A stretch of DNA of 5,358 bases from Anaerolineae bacterium. Its GTDB lineage: Bacteria > Chloroflexota > Anaerolineae > Anaerolineales > Villigracilaceae. Below, one piece after another: positions 1-4,767 of this stretch. Numbering within the stretch: position 1 is the first letter of the stretch; each line of letters begins with the position of its first letter. The stretch is from contig PMLN01000223.1 of assembly GCA_003158885.1 (NCBI GenBank), positions 15,422 through 20,779 on the forward strand, written 5' to 3'. The notes under the pieces were generated by a model. The model was given only the letters and a program-made list of their open reading frames with translations. It was not told the DNA's origin and did no database searches. The translations under genes were made by a program, and so were the position numbers.

Positions 1-23
1 TGATCCCAAAGAAGCGGCTGATC

Positions 24-317
24 TCAGGCATGAGTCAATTGGCGAAGCTTTGGCAATAGATCTTCAGGCTTTTTGCCTGTAAGCTTTAGATAAATTGCAA
101 GCCCGTCCAGGTCCACGTCATCGTTCCAAATCAATTCGCCGCTGGTACCGATTTTGACCTTTTCAAATTGGCGAACGTCGTTCCACAAGGCAAAGACGCC
201 TTTCCCTGCCAACTCATGTAGATCAACCACGCCCTGTACGCCATCTGAAAATTTTATGCTCAGGTGATAGTTCTTAAGAGGTCGGACTTCTATAGGCACA
301 GGAATTTTTTCTTCCAT
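24..317 (-). CDS. DUF2442 domain-containing protein
   Basis: This is a 97-residue soluble protein with no signal peptide or membrane segment. The pattern matches the DUF2442 family: an opening V-x-P-L-K-N-Y-x-L strand (about residues 11-19), an F-S-D-G-V turn with V-D-L-H-E-L (23-36), then G-V-F-A-L-W (41-46) and an I-W-N-D-D-V-D-L-D-G segment (63-72). The molecular function of the family is not established. Members often sit beside a DUF4160 protein in toxin-antitoxin-like pairs, but no DUF4160 gene is visible here; one could lie beyond the left edge, downstream of this gene. The ATG start lies 23 nt after the stop of the SDR gene upstream, so the two are probably co-transcribed. No strong Shine-Dalgarno sequence precedes the start, only a weak GGTGG about 11-15 nt away, which suggests translation coupled to the upstream gene. 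The family call is fairly sure; the role is unknown. Confidence 0.82.
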   Translation of the reverse strand: MEEKIPVPIEVRPLKNYHLSIKFSDGVQGVVDLHELAGKGVFALWNDVRQFEKVKIGTSGELIWNDDVDLDGLAIYLKLTGKKPEDLLPKLRQLTHA

Positions 318-340
318 AGTTTGATTCTACCACCGCACCG

Positions 341-1117
341 CTAGCGGGGGATCGTCAGCATATATCCCCCATCCACATGGATGGTCTGACCAATAATCAT
401 ACGCGCGGCGGGGGAACATAGGAAGGCCACCACACCCGCCACATCTTCCGGGGAAACCAATCTCCCGGCAGGGACAGATTCGACAAATTTCTGGAGGATG
501 TTTTCTTTGCTTTCCATCGAGGCGAAATGGGTAAGTGCATCCGTTTCAACCACGCCCGGCGACACCGCGTTAACAACGATATTTTTCGGAGCCAATTCCA
601 CGCCAAGGTAACGGGTCAACGATTCGAGGGCGGCCTTGCTGGCGCCGACCACCACATAATCGGGGAGGACGCGCGCCGAGCCGGCGCTGGATATGCTGAC
701 GATGGAACCGCCGCCGCGCTTTTCCATCAGAGGCACGGCGCGCTGGGCAGCAAACAATAAGGCGCGGGCATTGATGTTCATGGTCCAATCCCAGCCTTTG
801 GGTTTTTGTTCAAGCGCGGGACGGTTGTAGCCGGAGGCGGCATTATGGACGAAGATATCCAGCGCGGCGAATTCCTTTTCGACTTCGTCAAATAAATGAT
901 TCAAATCATCGAGATCGCCCACGTCGGCTTTTACCAGCAAGGCGCGGCGGCCCAATTTTTCGACGGCGCGGGCTGTTTCTTCAGCCGGTTCACGGTTGCG
1001 GAAAAAGTTGACAATGACATCCGCGCCGCGTCCCGCGAAGTGCAGGGCGATGGCGCGTCCGATGCCGCGGCCTGAGCCGGTCACAAGAGCAATCTTATTT
1101 TGAAAAGAGTTATCCAT
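341..1117 (-). CDS. fabL: Enoyl-ACP reductase III (FabL)-like SDR
   Basis: A 258-residue short-chain dehydrogenase/reductase, the usual length for the superfamily. It has the classical Rossmann cofactor motif T-G-S-G-R-G-I-G (13-20), D65 in the K-A-D-V segment, an N-A-A-S-G segment (92-96), the catalytic-region strand S-I-V-S-I-S-S (138-144), and a C-terminal G-Q-T-I-H-V-D-G-G (243-251). The putative catalytic pair is Y154 and K161, spaced Y-x6-K rather than the Y-x3-K of ordinary SDRs. Y-x6-K with a classical TGxxxGIG motif is typical of FabL, and the segments D-W-T-M-N-I-N-A and V-S-K/A-S-K-A-A-L-E also resemble Bacillus FabL as I remember it. The expected reaction is NAD(P)H-dependent reduction of enoyl-ACP in fatty-acid elongation, in the cytoplasm. 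The frame stays open for 37 more codons to position 1228, but that part has no SDR similarity and translates an intergenic tandem repeat, so I start at the ATG at 1117. No clear Shine-Dalgarno precedes it. Alternative: another SDR oxidoreductase. Confidence 0.85.
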   Translation of the reverse strand: MDNSFQNKIALVTGSGRGIGRAIALHFAGRGADVIVNFFRNREPAEETARAVEKLGRRALLVKADVGDLDDLNHLFDEVEKEFAALDIFVHNAASGYNRPALEQKPKGWDWTMNINARALLFAAQRAVPLMEKRGGGSIVSISSAGSARVLPDYVVVGASKAALESLTRYLGVELAPKNIVVNAVSPGVVETDALTHFASMESKENILQKFVESVPAGRLVSPEDVAGVVAFLCSPAARMIIGQTIHVDGGYMLTIPR

Positions 1118-1124
1118 AGGAATA

Positions 1125-1151
1125 GGGAATGGTAATTGGGAAATGGTAAAT
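1125..1151. repeat. Two-copy tandem repeat upstream of the SDR gene
   Basis: Two adjacent degenerate units, GGGAATGGTAATT (1125-1137) and GGGAAATGGTAAAT (1138-1151), lie immediately upstream of the SDR start codon. They fall inside the 5' extension of that reading frame, where they translate to an uninformative hydrophobic stretch, which argues against the longer start. The rest of the 195-bp gap between the SDR and lipoprotein genes holds a GAGCGCTC palindrome near 1187 and the hairpin at 1281-1307. No convincing promoter was found there. Confidence 0.6.
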
Positions 1152-1280
1152 AGATGATGGATCATTAATATTACAGCGCAAGGTTTGAGCGCTCCCGTTC
1201 CTGCCTGTGAACAAGCGGGCAAATTCATTCATCATGCAATCCACCGACCGTTTACCTGGTCAGACTCGCATTATCGAACC

Positions 1281-1307
1281 AACCGGCAGATGGCAGACCT
1301 GCCGGTT
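1281..1307 (+). terminator. Hairpin with T-run at the lipoprotein gene 3' end
   Basis: A perfect 9-bp stem, AACCGGCAG (1281-1289) against CTGCCGGTT (1299-1307), closes a 9-nt loop. A T-rich tract (about 1306-1316) follows on the plus strand, so as an intrinsic terminator it points rightward, antisense to the genes on either side. On the minus strand the hairpin begins 5 nt after the lipoprotein stop codon but is preceded by an A-rich run and not followed by T's. It may still end or stabilise that transcript, or block antisense reading into the gene. Confidence 0.5.
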
Positions 1308-1312
1308 TTCTT

Positions 1313-2596
1313 TTATTGACAAGCCACAGCGGCACTGGTCGAGATGGAATCGTTAAGATATACCCGAACCACAAGATCCTTTGGATAGGCATAGGGGCCA
1401 GCTACCTGAAAAATGACCTGTTGAGTCCCGGCAGCATTGAAAGTTATCGAATCTTTCATTTCCGGCGAACCGTTCTGAGCAAAAACGCCGTTCGTAACCT
1501 GTCCGCTGCTGTCAGTAAGGTCAAACCGATAATTTACGGTCGCGGCTCCATTCGCGGTAATGTTCACTGTAACAAGATAAGCGGCGTCGTCCGTACAAAC
1601 AGTTCCAGAAGCCTGATCCCAAGAATAGGAAGCGGCAGCGCTCGAAACCGCTCCCCCGCCAGTACTGCCACCCACTTTGATATCCACATAAAAATGCGTG
1701 ATGTCCTTACCATTATAGAAAACCGGAAGGAAGTTGCCTGATCCATCCTGCAAGCGCCAGTAGGTGCGATAGCTGCCGGCCTGCGGAGGGGCGGTCATGC
1801 CAATCGAAACATCCACCGTGGCTCCGGGCACAACCGTGTTTCCAGACGGCATGGTTGGATAGGTTGTGTTTTGGGTCATACCCGGTCCACTTTCAACCAC
1901 CATGACAATCGAGCTATCCCAGTTGCAGGTGCCGGCGTTTTTCAACTCCCAGGTTTTGGTGAAGGCCTGGTTTGGATTGAGAACAGTGCCATCCGGGATG
2001 GTCACATCCGAGATAAATTCCGCGGCGAGGCAGGTCTGCGCGGCAACGGGCTGGATGGTGGGCGTCAGGGTCGGCTGTGGAGCGGCTGAACCGCAAGCGA
2101 TCTTGACCGAGTTAAAATCATTCCCGTTCACCTTGCCCCTAACCGTGATGCCATCCGGATAGCCATAGGGACCTACCACGCGTAATTGGACGGTTTGGGT
2201 ACTGGCGGCGGTGAACTTCAACGAATCCTTGACTTCCGGGGAAGCAAAGCCATCGAAGCTTCCATCTGCAATCTGCCCACTGGAATCGGTGAGATAAACA
2301 TCGTACGCCGCCGAAGTGGGCCCATTGGAGGTGATATCCATGAAAACTGTATAGGTGGATGTCCCAGAGCAAGGCGCACCTGAAGCCCCTTCAGGAACGA
2401 TCCGAACCGAGACATTCGTAATGCCTCCCACAGCAACCGTGGGAGTGGCCTGGGCCTGCATGGTCTGCGCGGCGGCCGTATAGACGGCATTCACATCCAG
2501 TGTCGGCTGGGCAGTGGGCGCACCGCAAGCACTGAGTATCAGACTGAAAATCAGCAGGCTCACAGCAATTGCGAAAGAGTGATTTCTAGATTGCAT
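1313..2596 (-). CDS. Lipoprotein with NBR1-type Ig-like domain and two flanking repeat domains
   Basis: A 427-residue predicted lipoprotein. The signal peptide has a hydrophobic core (about 8-22) and lipobox L-S-A-C, with C24 as the lipidated cysteine; A/T/Q/P-rich residues follow to about 55. Three beta-rich parts come next. Repeat A (about 60-168) runs to C168. A P/T-rich linker leads to an Ig-like domain (about 189-308) with N-P-N-Q-A-F-T-K-T-W-E-L-K-N, T-C-N-W-D, G-S-Y-R-T-Y-W-R-L-Q and F-Y-V-D-I-K-V, the pattern of the NBR1-type Ig-like domain common in Chloroflexota surface proteins. A glycine-rich linker then leads to repeat B (about 324-427). A and B align without gaps at a 258-residue offset, sharing T-D-S-S-G-Q and G-P-Y-x-Y-P. 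Cysteine pairs C76/C168 and C334/C426 have identical spacing and could be disulfides. A strong AAGGAG (2606-2611) sits 9 nt before the ATG, fixing the start. Likely role: an extracytoplasmic binding or structural protein; ligand unknown. Confidence 0.88.
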   Translation of the reverse strand: MQSRNHSFAIAVSLLIFSLILSACGAPTAQPTLDVNAVYTAAAQTMQAQATPTVAVGGITNVSVRIVPEGASGAPCSGTSTYTVFMDITSNGPTSAAYDVYLTDSSGQIADGSFDGFASPEVKDSLKFTAASTQTVQLRVVGPYGYPDGITVRGKVNGNDFNSVKIACGSAAPQPTLTPTIQPVAAQTCLAAEFISDVTIPDGTVLNPNQAFTKTWELKNAGTCNWDSSIVMVVESGPGMTQNTTYPTMPSGNTVVPGATVDVSIGMTAPPQAGSYRTYWRLQDGSGNFLPVFYNGKDITHFYVDIKVGGSTGGGAVSSAAASYSWDQASGTVCTDDAAYLVTVNITANGAATVNYRFDLTDSSGQVTNGVFAQNGSPEMKDSITFNAAGTQQVIFQVAGPYAYPKDLVVRVYLNDSISTSAAVACQ

Positions 2597-2639
2597 TCCT
2601 ACATTCTCCTTAATTGATAAATCTTACGAAAGCAGAGGG

Positions 2640-2668
2640 ATTATATGCGATGTCGTTCAATAAAGAAA
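2640..2668 (-). promoter_or_regulatory. Promoter of the lipoprotein gene
   Basis: On the minus strand a perfect TATAAT (complement of 2640-2645) lies 43 nt upstream of the ATG, giving a leader of about 36 nt that carries the strong AAGGAG ribosome site at 2606-2611. At a 17-bp spacing the -35 position reads TTTCTT (complement of 2663-2668), a poor match, so this promoter may need an activator. The weak -35 falls inside the first copy of a perfect 12-bp tandem repeat (2662-2685). Confidence 0.5.
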
Positions 2669-2734
2669 GTCAGAAAGAAAGTCAGGAGGGTTCAAAGGTT
2701 GAAAAGTTTAAAGGTTGGAAGGTTAGAAGGTTCC
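2662..2734. repeat. A/G-rich degenerate repeat tract, left of the sigma gene
   Basis: The tract begins with a perfect 12-bp tandem duplication, AAAGAAAGTCAG at 2662-2673 and again at 2674-2685. It continues with about five degenerate 8-9-nt units of the form (A)AAGGTTGG or AAGGTTAG through 2734. It occupies the divergent region between the lipoprotein and sigma genes. A frame open from 2614 reads through it as K-V-E-K-F-K-G-W-K-V-R-R-F, a low-complexity translation that is unlikely to be protein. A related tract lies at 3857-3930. Confidence 0.7.
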
Positions 2735-2754
2735 CAAAACGAGAAATGTCATTT

Positions 2755-2783
2755 TTGTGTTTAGAGGCGCTTCTTGATATAAT
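2755..2783 (+). promoter_or_regulatory. Extended -10 promoter of the sigma gene
   Basis: A perfect TATAAT (2778-2783) is preceded by TG at 2775-2776, giving an extended -10 element. A TTGTGT -35 (2755-2760) lies exactly 17 bp upstream. The expected transcription start near 2790 is only about 4 nt before the ATG at 2794, so the mRNA would be nearly leaderless, which agrees with the absence of a Shine-Dalgarno sequence. The element looks like a housekeeping-sigma promoter. It also argues that the longer frame from 2614 is not used, since that would start upstream of the promoter. Confidence 0.65.
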
Positions 2784-2793
2784 TTCCGTCGAA

Positions 2794-3435
2794 ATGGCAA
2801 CGACACGAAGCAATGAAGCTTGGTACTCTGACCTCCGCTCGGAGGGAGCGGCGCGCGAAGCCGCGCTGGACGACCTGCGCGCTATCATCCAGCACGGGCT
2901 TCCGTATGCACTCTCACGCTGGCTCTCGCCGGACAATCCGCTGTTCACGCCCCTGGTGGAGGAAGTAACGCAGGAGACGCTGTTACGGGTGCTCGACCAA
3001 CTCGACAGCTTCGAGGGGCGCAGTATGTTCACCACCTGGGTGCACAAGATCGCGGTGCGGATTGCGCTGACCGAACTGAGACGCAAACGCTGGCAGGATT
3101 CCTCGCTGGACGAATTAATGGACGACGAAGAATCACCAGCGCCATCGAGCCTGGTGGCAGACCACCATCCCACGCCCGAGGCGTCGGCTGAACGCGCCGA
3201 TATGCTGACACGCGTGCGGCGCATCCTGGAGCAGGAATTAACGCCCAAACAGCGCGAAGCCCTGACCCTATTGGGAATTCAAGATATCCCACTAGAGGAA
3301 GCCGCCAAACGCATGAAGACCAACCGCAACGCGCTGTACAAACTCCTGCATGATGCGCGACTGCGACTCAAGCGGCGGCTGGCCACAGAAGGACTGACAC
3401 CGCAGGAAGTGCTGGCGGCGTTTGAACAAAAGTAA
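2794..3435 (+). CDS. Sigma-70 family RNA polymerase sigma factor (ECF-like)
   Basis: A 213-residue factor with only sigma regions 2 and 4, as in ECF-type sigma factors. Region 2 spans about residues 28-100, with E-E-V-T-Q-E-T-L-L-R-V-L (56-67), the core-binding part, and F-T-T-W-V-H-K-I-A-V-R-I-A (79-91) leading into the basic R-R-K-R-W (96-100), the -10 recognition side. An acidic, proline-containing linker (101-135) follows. Region 4 (about 137-196) has L-T-P-K-Q-R-E-A-L (149-157) and a helix-turn-helix ending N-R-N-A-L-Y-K-L-L-H-D-A-R-L-R-L-K. The frame is open from 2614, but those 60 extra codons translate a repeat tract and the promoter, so I start at the ATG at 2794, 4 nt after the predicted transcription start. 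It directs RNA polymerase to a regulon not visible here. The next gene encodes a zinc-finger protein that is probably its anti-sigma partner. The family is certain; the subgroup was not assigned. Confidence 0.92.
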   Translation: MATTRSNEAWYSDLRSEGAAREAALDDLRAIIQHGLPYALSRWLSPDNPLFTPLVEEVTQETLLRVLDQLDSFEGRSMFTTWVHKIAVRIALTELRRKRWQDSSLDELMDDEESPAPSSLVADHHPTPEASAERADMLTRVRRILEQELTPKQREALTLLGIQDIPLEEAAKRMKTNRNALYKLLHDARLRLKRRLATEGLTPQEVLAAFEQK

Positions 3436-3463
3436 TGAATAAGTATCAAGGCCAGGTCCTGCC

Positions 3464-3506
3464 GTCCGAAGTCTGGAGACTTCGGACTCCGAACGTCGGA
3501 CTCCGA
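3464..3506. repeat. Palindrome cluster between the sigma and zf-HC2 genes
   Basis: A perfect inverted repeat, GTCCGAAGTCT (3464-3474) and AGACTTCGGAC (3477-3487), can form a very stable hairpin of about 10 bp. The word TCGGACTCCGA overlaps its right arm at 3482-3492 and recurs at 3496-3506, a 14-nt period; that word is itself a 5-bp inverted repeat around one base. No T-run follows, so it is not a typical intrinsic terminator. It could be a REP-like dispersed element, an attenuating or processing hairpin that sets the ratio of sigma to partner, or a protein-binding site. Confidence 0.7.
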
Positions 3507-3561
3507 GAGTAAGATATGGATTCACTTAAACGTCAGATTTTTATATGAGAAAGGGCAAGCC

Positions 3562-3858
3562 ATGAGCGCGAGGAACTTTATCCAAAGCATTCGGGACAAT
3601 TTCAAACGGAAAGAACCCTTATCCGATGAAGTTGTTGAAGGCTTTTTACGCGTCCTCGAAAAAGTTCGCACGGAGGACGTAACCTGCGAGGAAGTATTCA
3701 CGCAGTTGGACGAATACGTGGAAAAAGAAGTGGACGGCAAGGATACCAGCCGGTTGATGCCTCTGCTGCGCGAACACCTGGATATGTGTTCAGATTGCTT
3801 TGATGAATACAAAGCGCTGTTGAAAGTGATCGAGAAATCAAGCGAGAAAAAGTTATAA
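3562..3858 (+). CDS. Small zf-HC2 (ZAS-type) protein, probable anti-sigma factor
   Basis: A 98-residue soluble protein. C42 in the T-C-E-E-V-F-x-x-L-D-E-Y segment and the motif H72-x3-C76-x2-C79 form the zinc-binding signature of ZAS/zf-HC2 anti-sigma domains. The first 40 residues are charged and look helical. Only 19 residues follow the last cysteine and there is no membrane segment, so any signal would have to be sensed in the cytoplasm, for example by oxidation and zinc loss as in RsrA-type proteins; that mechanism is inference. It lies 126 nt downstream of the sigma gene on the same strand, across a palindrome cluster, which supports a sigma/anti-sigma pair. AAGGG (3551-3555), 6 nt before the ATG, is a fair ribosome site. 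The alternative is a zinc-finger protein that modulates the sigma factor without classic inhibition. Confidence 0.8.
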   Translation: MSARNFIQSIRDNFKRKEPLSDEVVEGFLRVLEKVRTEDVTCEEVFTQLDEYVEKEVDGKDTSRLMPLLREHLDMCSDCFDEYKALLKVIEKSSEKKL

Positions 3859-3930
3859 GGTTAGAAAGTTGGAAGGTCGAAAAAAGTCTAAAAGGTCTAA
3901 AAAGTCGAAAAGGTTGAGGGTTGGAAGGTT
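3857..3930. repeat. A/G-rich degenerate repeat tract, right of the zf-HC2 gene
   Basis: About nine degenerate 8-10-nt units such as AAGGTTAG, AAAGTTGG, AAGGTCGA, AAAGTCTA and AAGGTTGA follow the zf-HC2 stop codon directly. They share the words GTTGGAAGGTT and AAGGTTAGAA with the tract at 2662-2734, so the sigma/zf-HC2 module has the same kind of repeat on both sides. All units read the same way on the plus strand, with purines on the plus strand. From here to 4148 (about 290 bp) I see no convincing gene, only this tract, a short hairpin and a palindromic element. Confidence 0.7.
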
Positions 3931-3965
3931 CAGCAGAGTAAATCCCTGCCTCAGCTCATGAAAGA

Positions 3966-4001
3966 GGCGCAAGCCTTGCGCCCCTACGTTTATAGATTTT
4001 T
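3966..4001 (+). terminator. Possible terminator or REP-like hairpin after the sigma/zf-HC2 pair
   Basis: GGCGCAAG (3966-3973) and CTTGCGCC (3975-3982) are complementary around one base and would form a stem of about 7 bp with a 3-nt loop. A T-rich but interrupted tract (3989-4001) follows after a 6-nt CCTACG gap. The gap makes it a weak intrinsic terminator. It is placed to end transcripts of the sigma and zf-HC2 genes. GC-rich palindromes ending in CCCCTAC may also be a dispersed intergenic repeat in this kind of genome. Confidence 0.4.
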
Positions 4002-4010
4002 GCGAGATGT

Positions 4011-4154
4011 CAATAAAAAGATCTTGGCTCATCTGTAAAGAATGTGCACTTTTCCGAACATCGTCAGAGAATGCATCCTACGGGCATGGCAGGTACATCC
4101 TTGCGTCGAGTTTTCGGAACGCACAACGTTTACACATGAGCCAAGATCTTATTG
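4011..4154. repeat. 144-bp imperfect palindromic element (MITE-like or structured RNA)
   Basis: The ends are near-perfect inverted repeats. CAATAA (4011-4016) pairs with TTATTG (4149-4154). A 13-bp block at 4020-4032 pairs perfectly with 4136-4148. After one mismatch, TGTAAA (4034-4039) pairs with 4129-4134, TGTGC (4043-4047) with 4121-4125, and TTCCGAA (4052-4058) with 4113-4119. That is about 37 pairs, with an AAA bulge (4017-4019) and a less ordered 54-nt tip. On the minus strand the outer stem comes right after the DUF1684 stop and is followed by five T's, so it could end that transcript. No target-site duplication or transposase is visible. A 63-codon plus frame crossing it (4007-4198) is not a credible gene. 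Confidence 0.7.
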
Positions 4155-4661
4155 TTCCTTATGAAATATCTTTTCCCCGGCGCGGATGGGGACTTTGAGC
4201 CGGTTCTCAGCGGGTGTCAACGGACAAGACCAATTCGCATTGTAAGCACAATAGGGATTGTAGGCCATATTGAAATCAATCAGGAAGCGTCCGCCCGGTA
4301 ACGGTTCGGGTTCAAGGTAGCGGCCGGCCGGATAGGTTTCCTGACCGGCGAGCGAATCCACAAAAGGCAAAAAGAATCCGTTGGGGCCTTCGTAAATGGT
4401 CAATTCGGAATCCCGGCCATCGGCACTAAAGCGGAAACGGCTGTGGCGGGAATAAACCTGGGTATCGCCGGTCGAAGTCCGCATTTCGATGCGCTGCTTG
4501 TCAGGAAACTCCTCAACCTTGATCTCAAGCCGCAAGTTGGGATTTTCGGGGAAATAATCCAAACCTTTAAATTCCTTTTTCTGGTCGCGGGTCAGCGGGC
4601 TTTGATGATCATGCCCGAAAAAATCATCCTTCTCCATACGAAAAGCTTCCAATTGATTCAT
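4149..4661 (-). CDS. DUF1684 domain-containing protein
   Basis: A 170-residue soluble protein that spans the DUF1684 pattern from end to end. It opens with F-R-M-E-K-D-D-F-F (7-15) and S-P-L-T (21-24), then F-K-G-L-D-Y-F-P (31-38), S-T-G-D-T-Q-V-Y (63-70), L-T-I-Y-E (87-91), F-L-P-F-V-D (97-102), E-T-Y-P-A-G-R-Y-L (108-116), D-F-N-M-A-Y-N-P-Y-C-A-Y (129-140) and C-P-L-T-P-A-E-N-R-L-K-V-P-I-R-A-G-E-K (146-164). Cysteines C138 and C146 lie in the most conserved part. The family's biochemical function is not established. A TTG-initiated frame opens six codons earlier at 4679, but the ATG at 4661 has GGAG (4667-4670) 5 nt upstream and is preferred. The last codons and the stop lie within the arm of the 144-bp palindrome, so that element may have been inserted at the gene's end and now supplies its stop codon. 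It is transcribed divergently from the response regulator gene. Confidence 0.88.
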   Translation of the reverse strand: MNQLEAFRMEKDDFFGHDHQSPLTRDQKKEFKGLDYFPENPNLRLEIKVEEFPDKQRIEMRTSTGDTQVYSRHSRFRFSADGRDSELTIYEGPNGFFLPFVDSLAGQETYPAGRYLEPEPLPGGRFLIDFNMAYNPYCAYNANWSCPLTPAENRLKVPIRAGEKIFHKEQ

Positions 4662-4723
4662 GGTTTCTCCGATTATCAATATATCACAGACAGCCGGAGG
4701 TAAAAACTCCTTACATCAGCCCC

Positions 4724-4752
4724 TTGCTATTTCGGTTATCTTATGCTATTTT
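4724..4752 (+). promoter_or_regulatory. Promoter of the response regulator gene
   Basis: TTGCTA (4724-4729) and TATTTT (4747-4752) are 17 bp apart, and TG at 4744-4745 makes an extended -10 element. The predicted start near 4759 leaves about 9 nt before the ATG at 4768, and no Shine-Dalgarno sequence is visible, so the mRNA would be nearly leaderless. The same 106-bp divergent gap (4662-4767) holds a small GGAG/CTCC inverted repeat (4696-4710) and, on the minus strand, a possible -10 TATATT (complement of 4678-4683) for the DUF1684 gene, without a clear -35. Confidence 0.45.
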
Positions 4753-4767
4753 TGATGCAGAACCAGC

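Noticed and set aside
2..82. Possible C-terminal end of a plus-strand gene entering from the left (26 codons, begins D-P-K-E-A-A)
   Set aside because: It would overlap the DUF2442 gene by almost 60 nt tail to tail, and no family is recognisable in so short a piece.
24..317. Toxin-antitoxin system
   Set aside because: DUF2442 alone is seen; no DUF4160 or toxin partner is encoded in the visible sequence.
1258..1280. tRNA T-arm-like GGTTCGA on the minus strand
   Set aside because: No matching arm, acceptor stem or anticodon stem could be built around it.
1316..1741. Plus-strand frame of 141 codons
   Set aside because: It is antisense to the lipoprotein gene, whose own frame has a signal peptide, domains, a strong ribosome site and a promoter.
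2682..3248. Minus-strand frame of 188 codons
   Set aside because: It is serine- and arginine-rich and antisense to the clear sigma-factor gene.
3857..3930. CRISPR array
   Set aside because: The units are 8-10 nt, degenerate and contiguous, with no constant repeat and no spacers.
4011..4154. Integron attC site
   Set aside because: The ends lack the RYYYAAC and GTTRRRY core pair, and there is no integrase or cassette array.
4007..4198. Plus-strand frame of 63 codons across the palindromic element
   Set aside because: It lies almost wholly in the inverted-repeat element and the antisense of the DUF1684 gene, has no ribosome site and no recognisable protein pattern.
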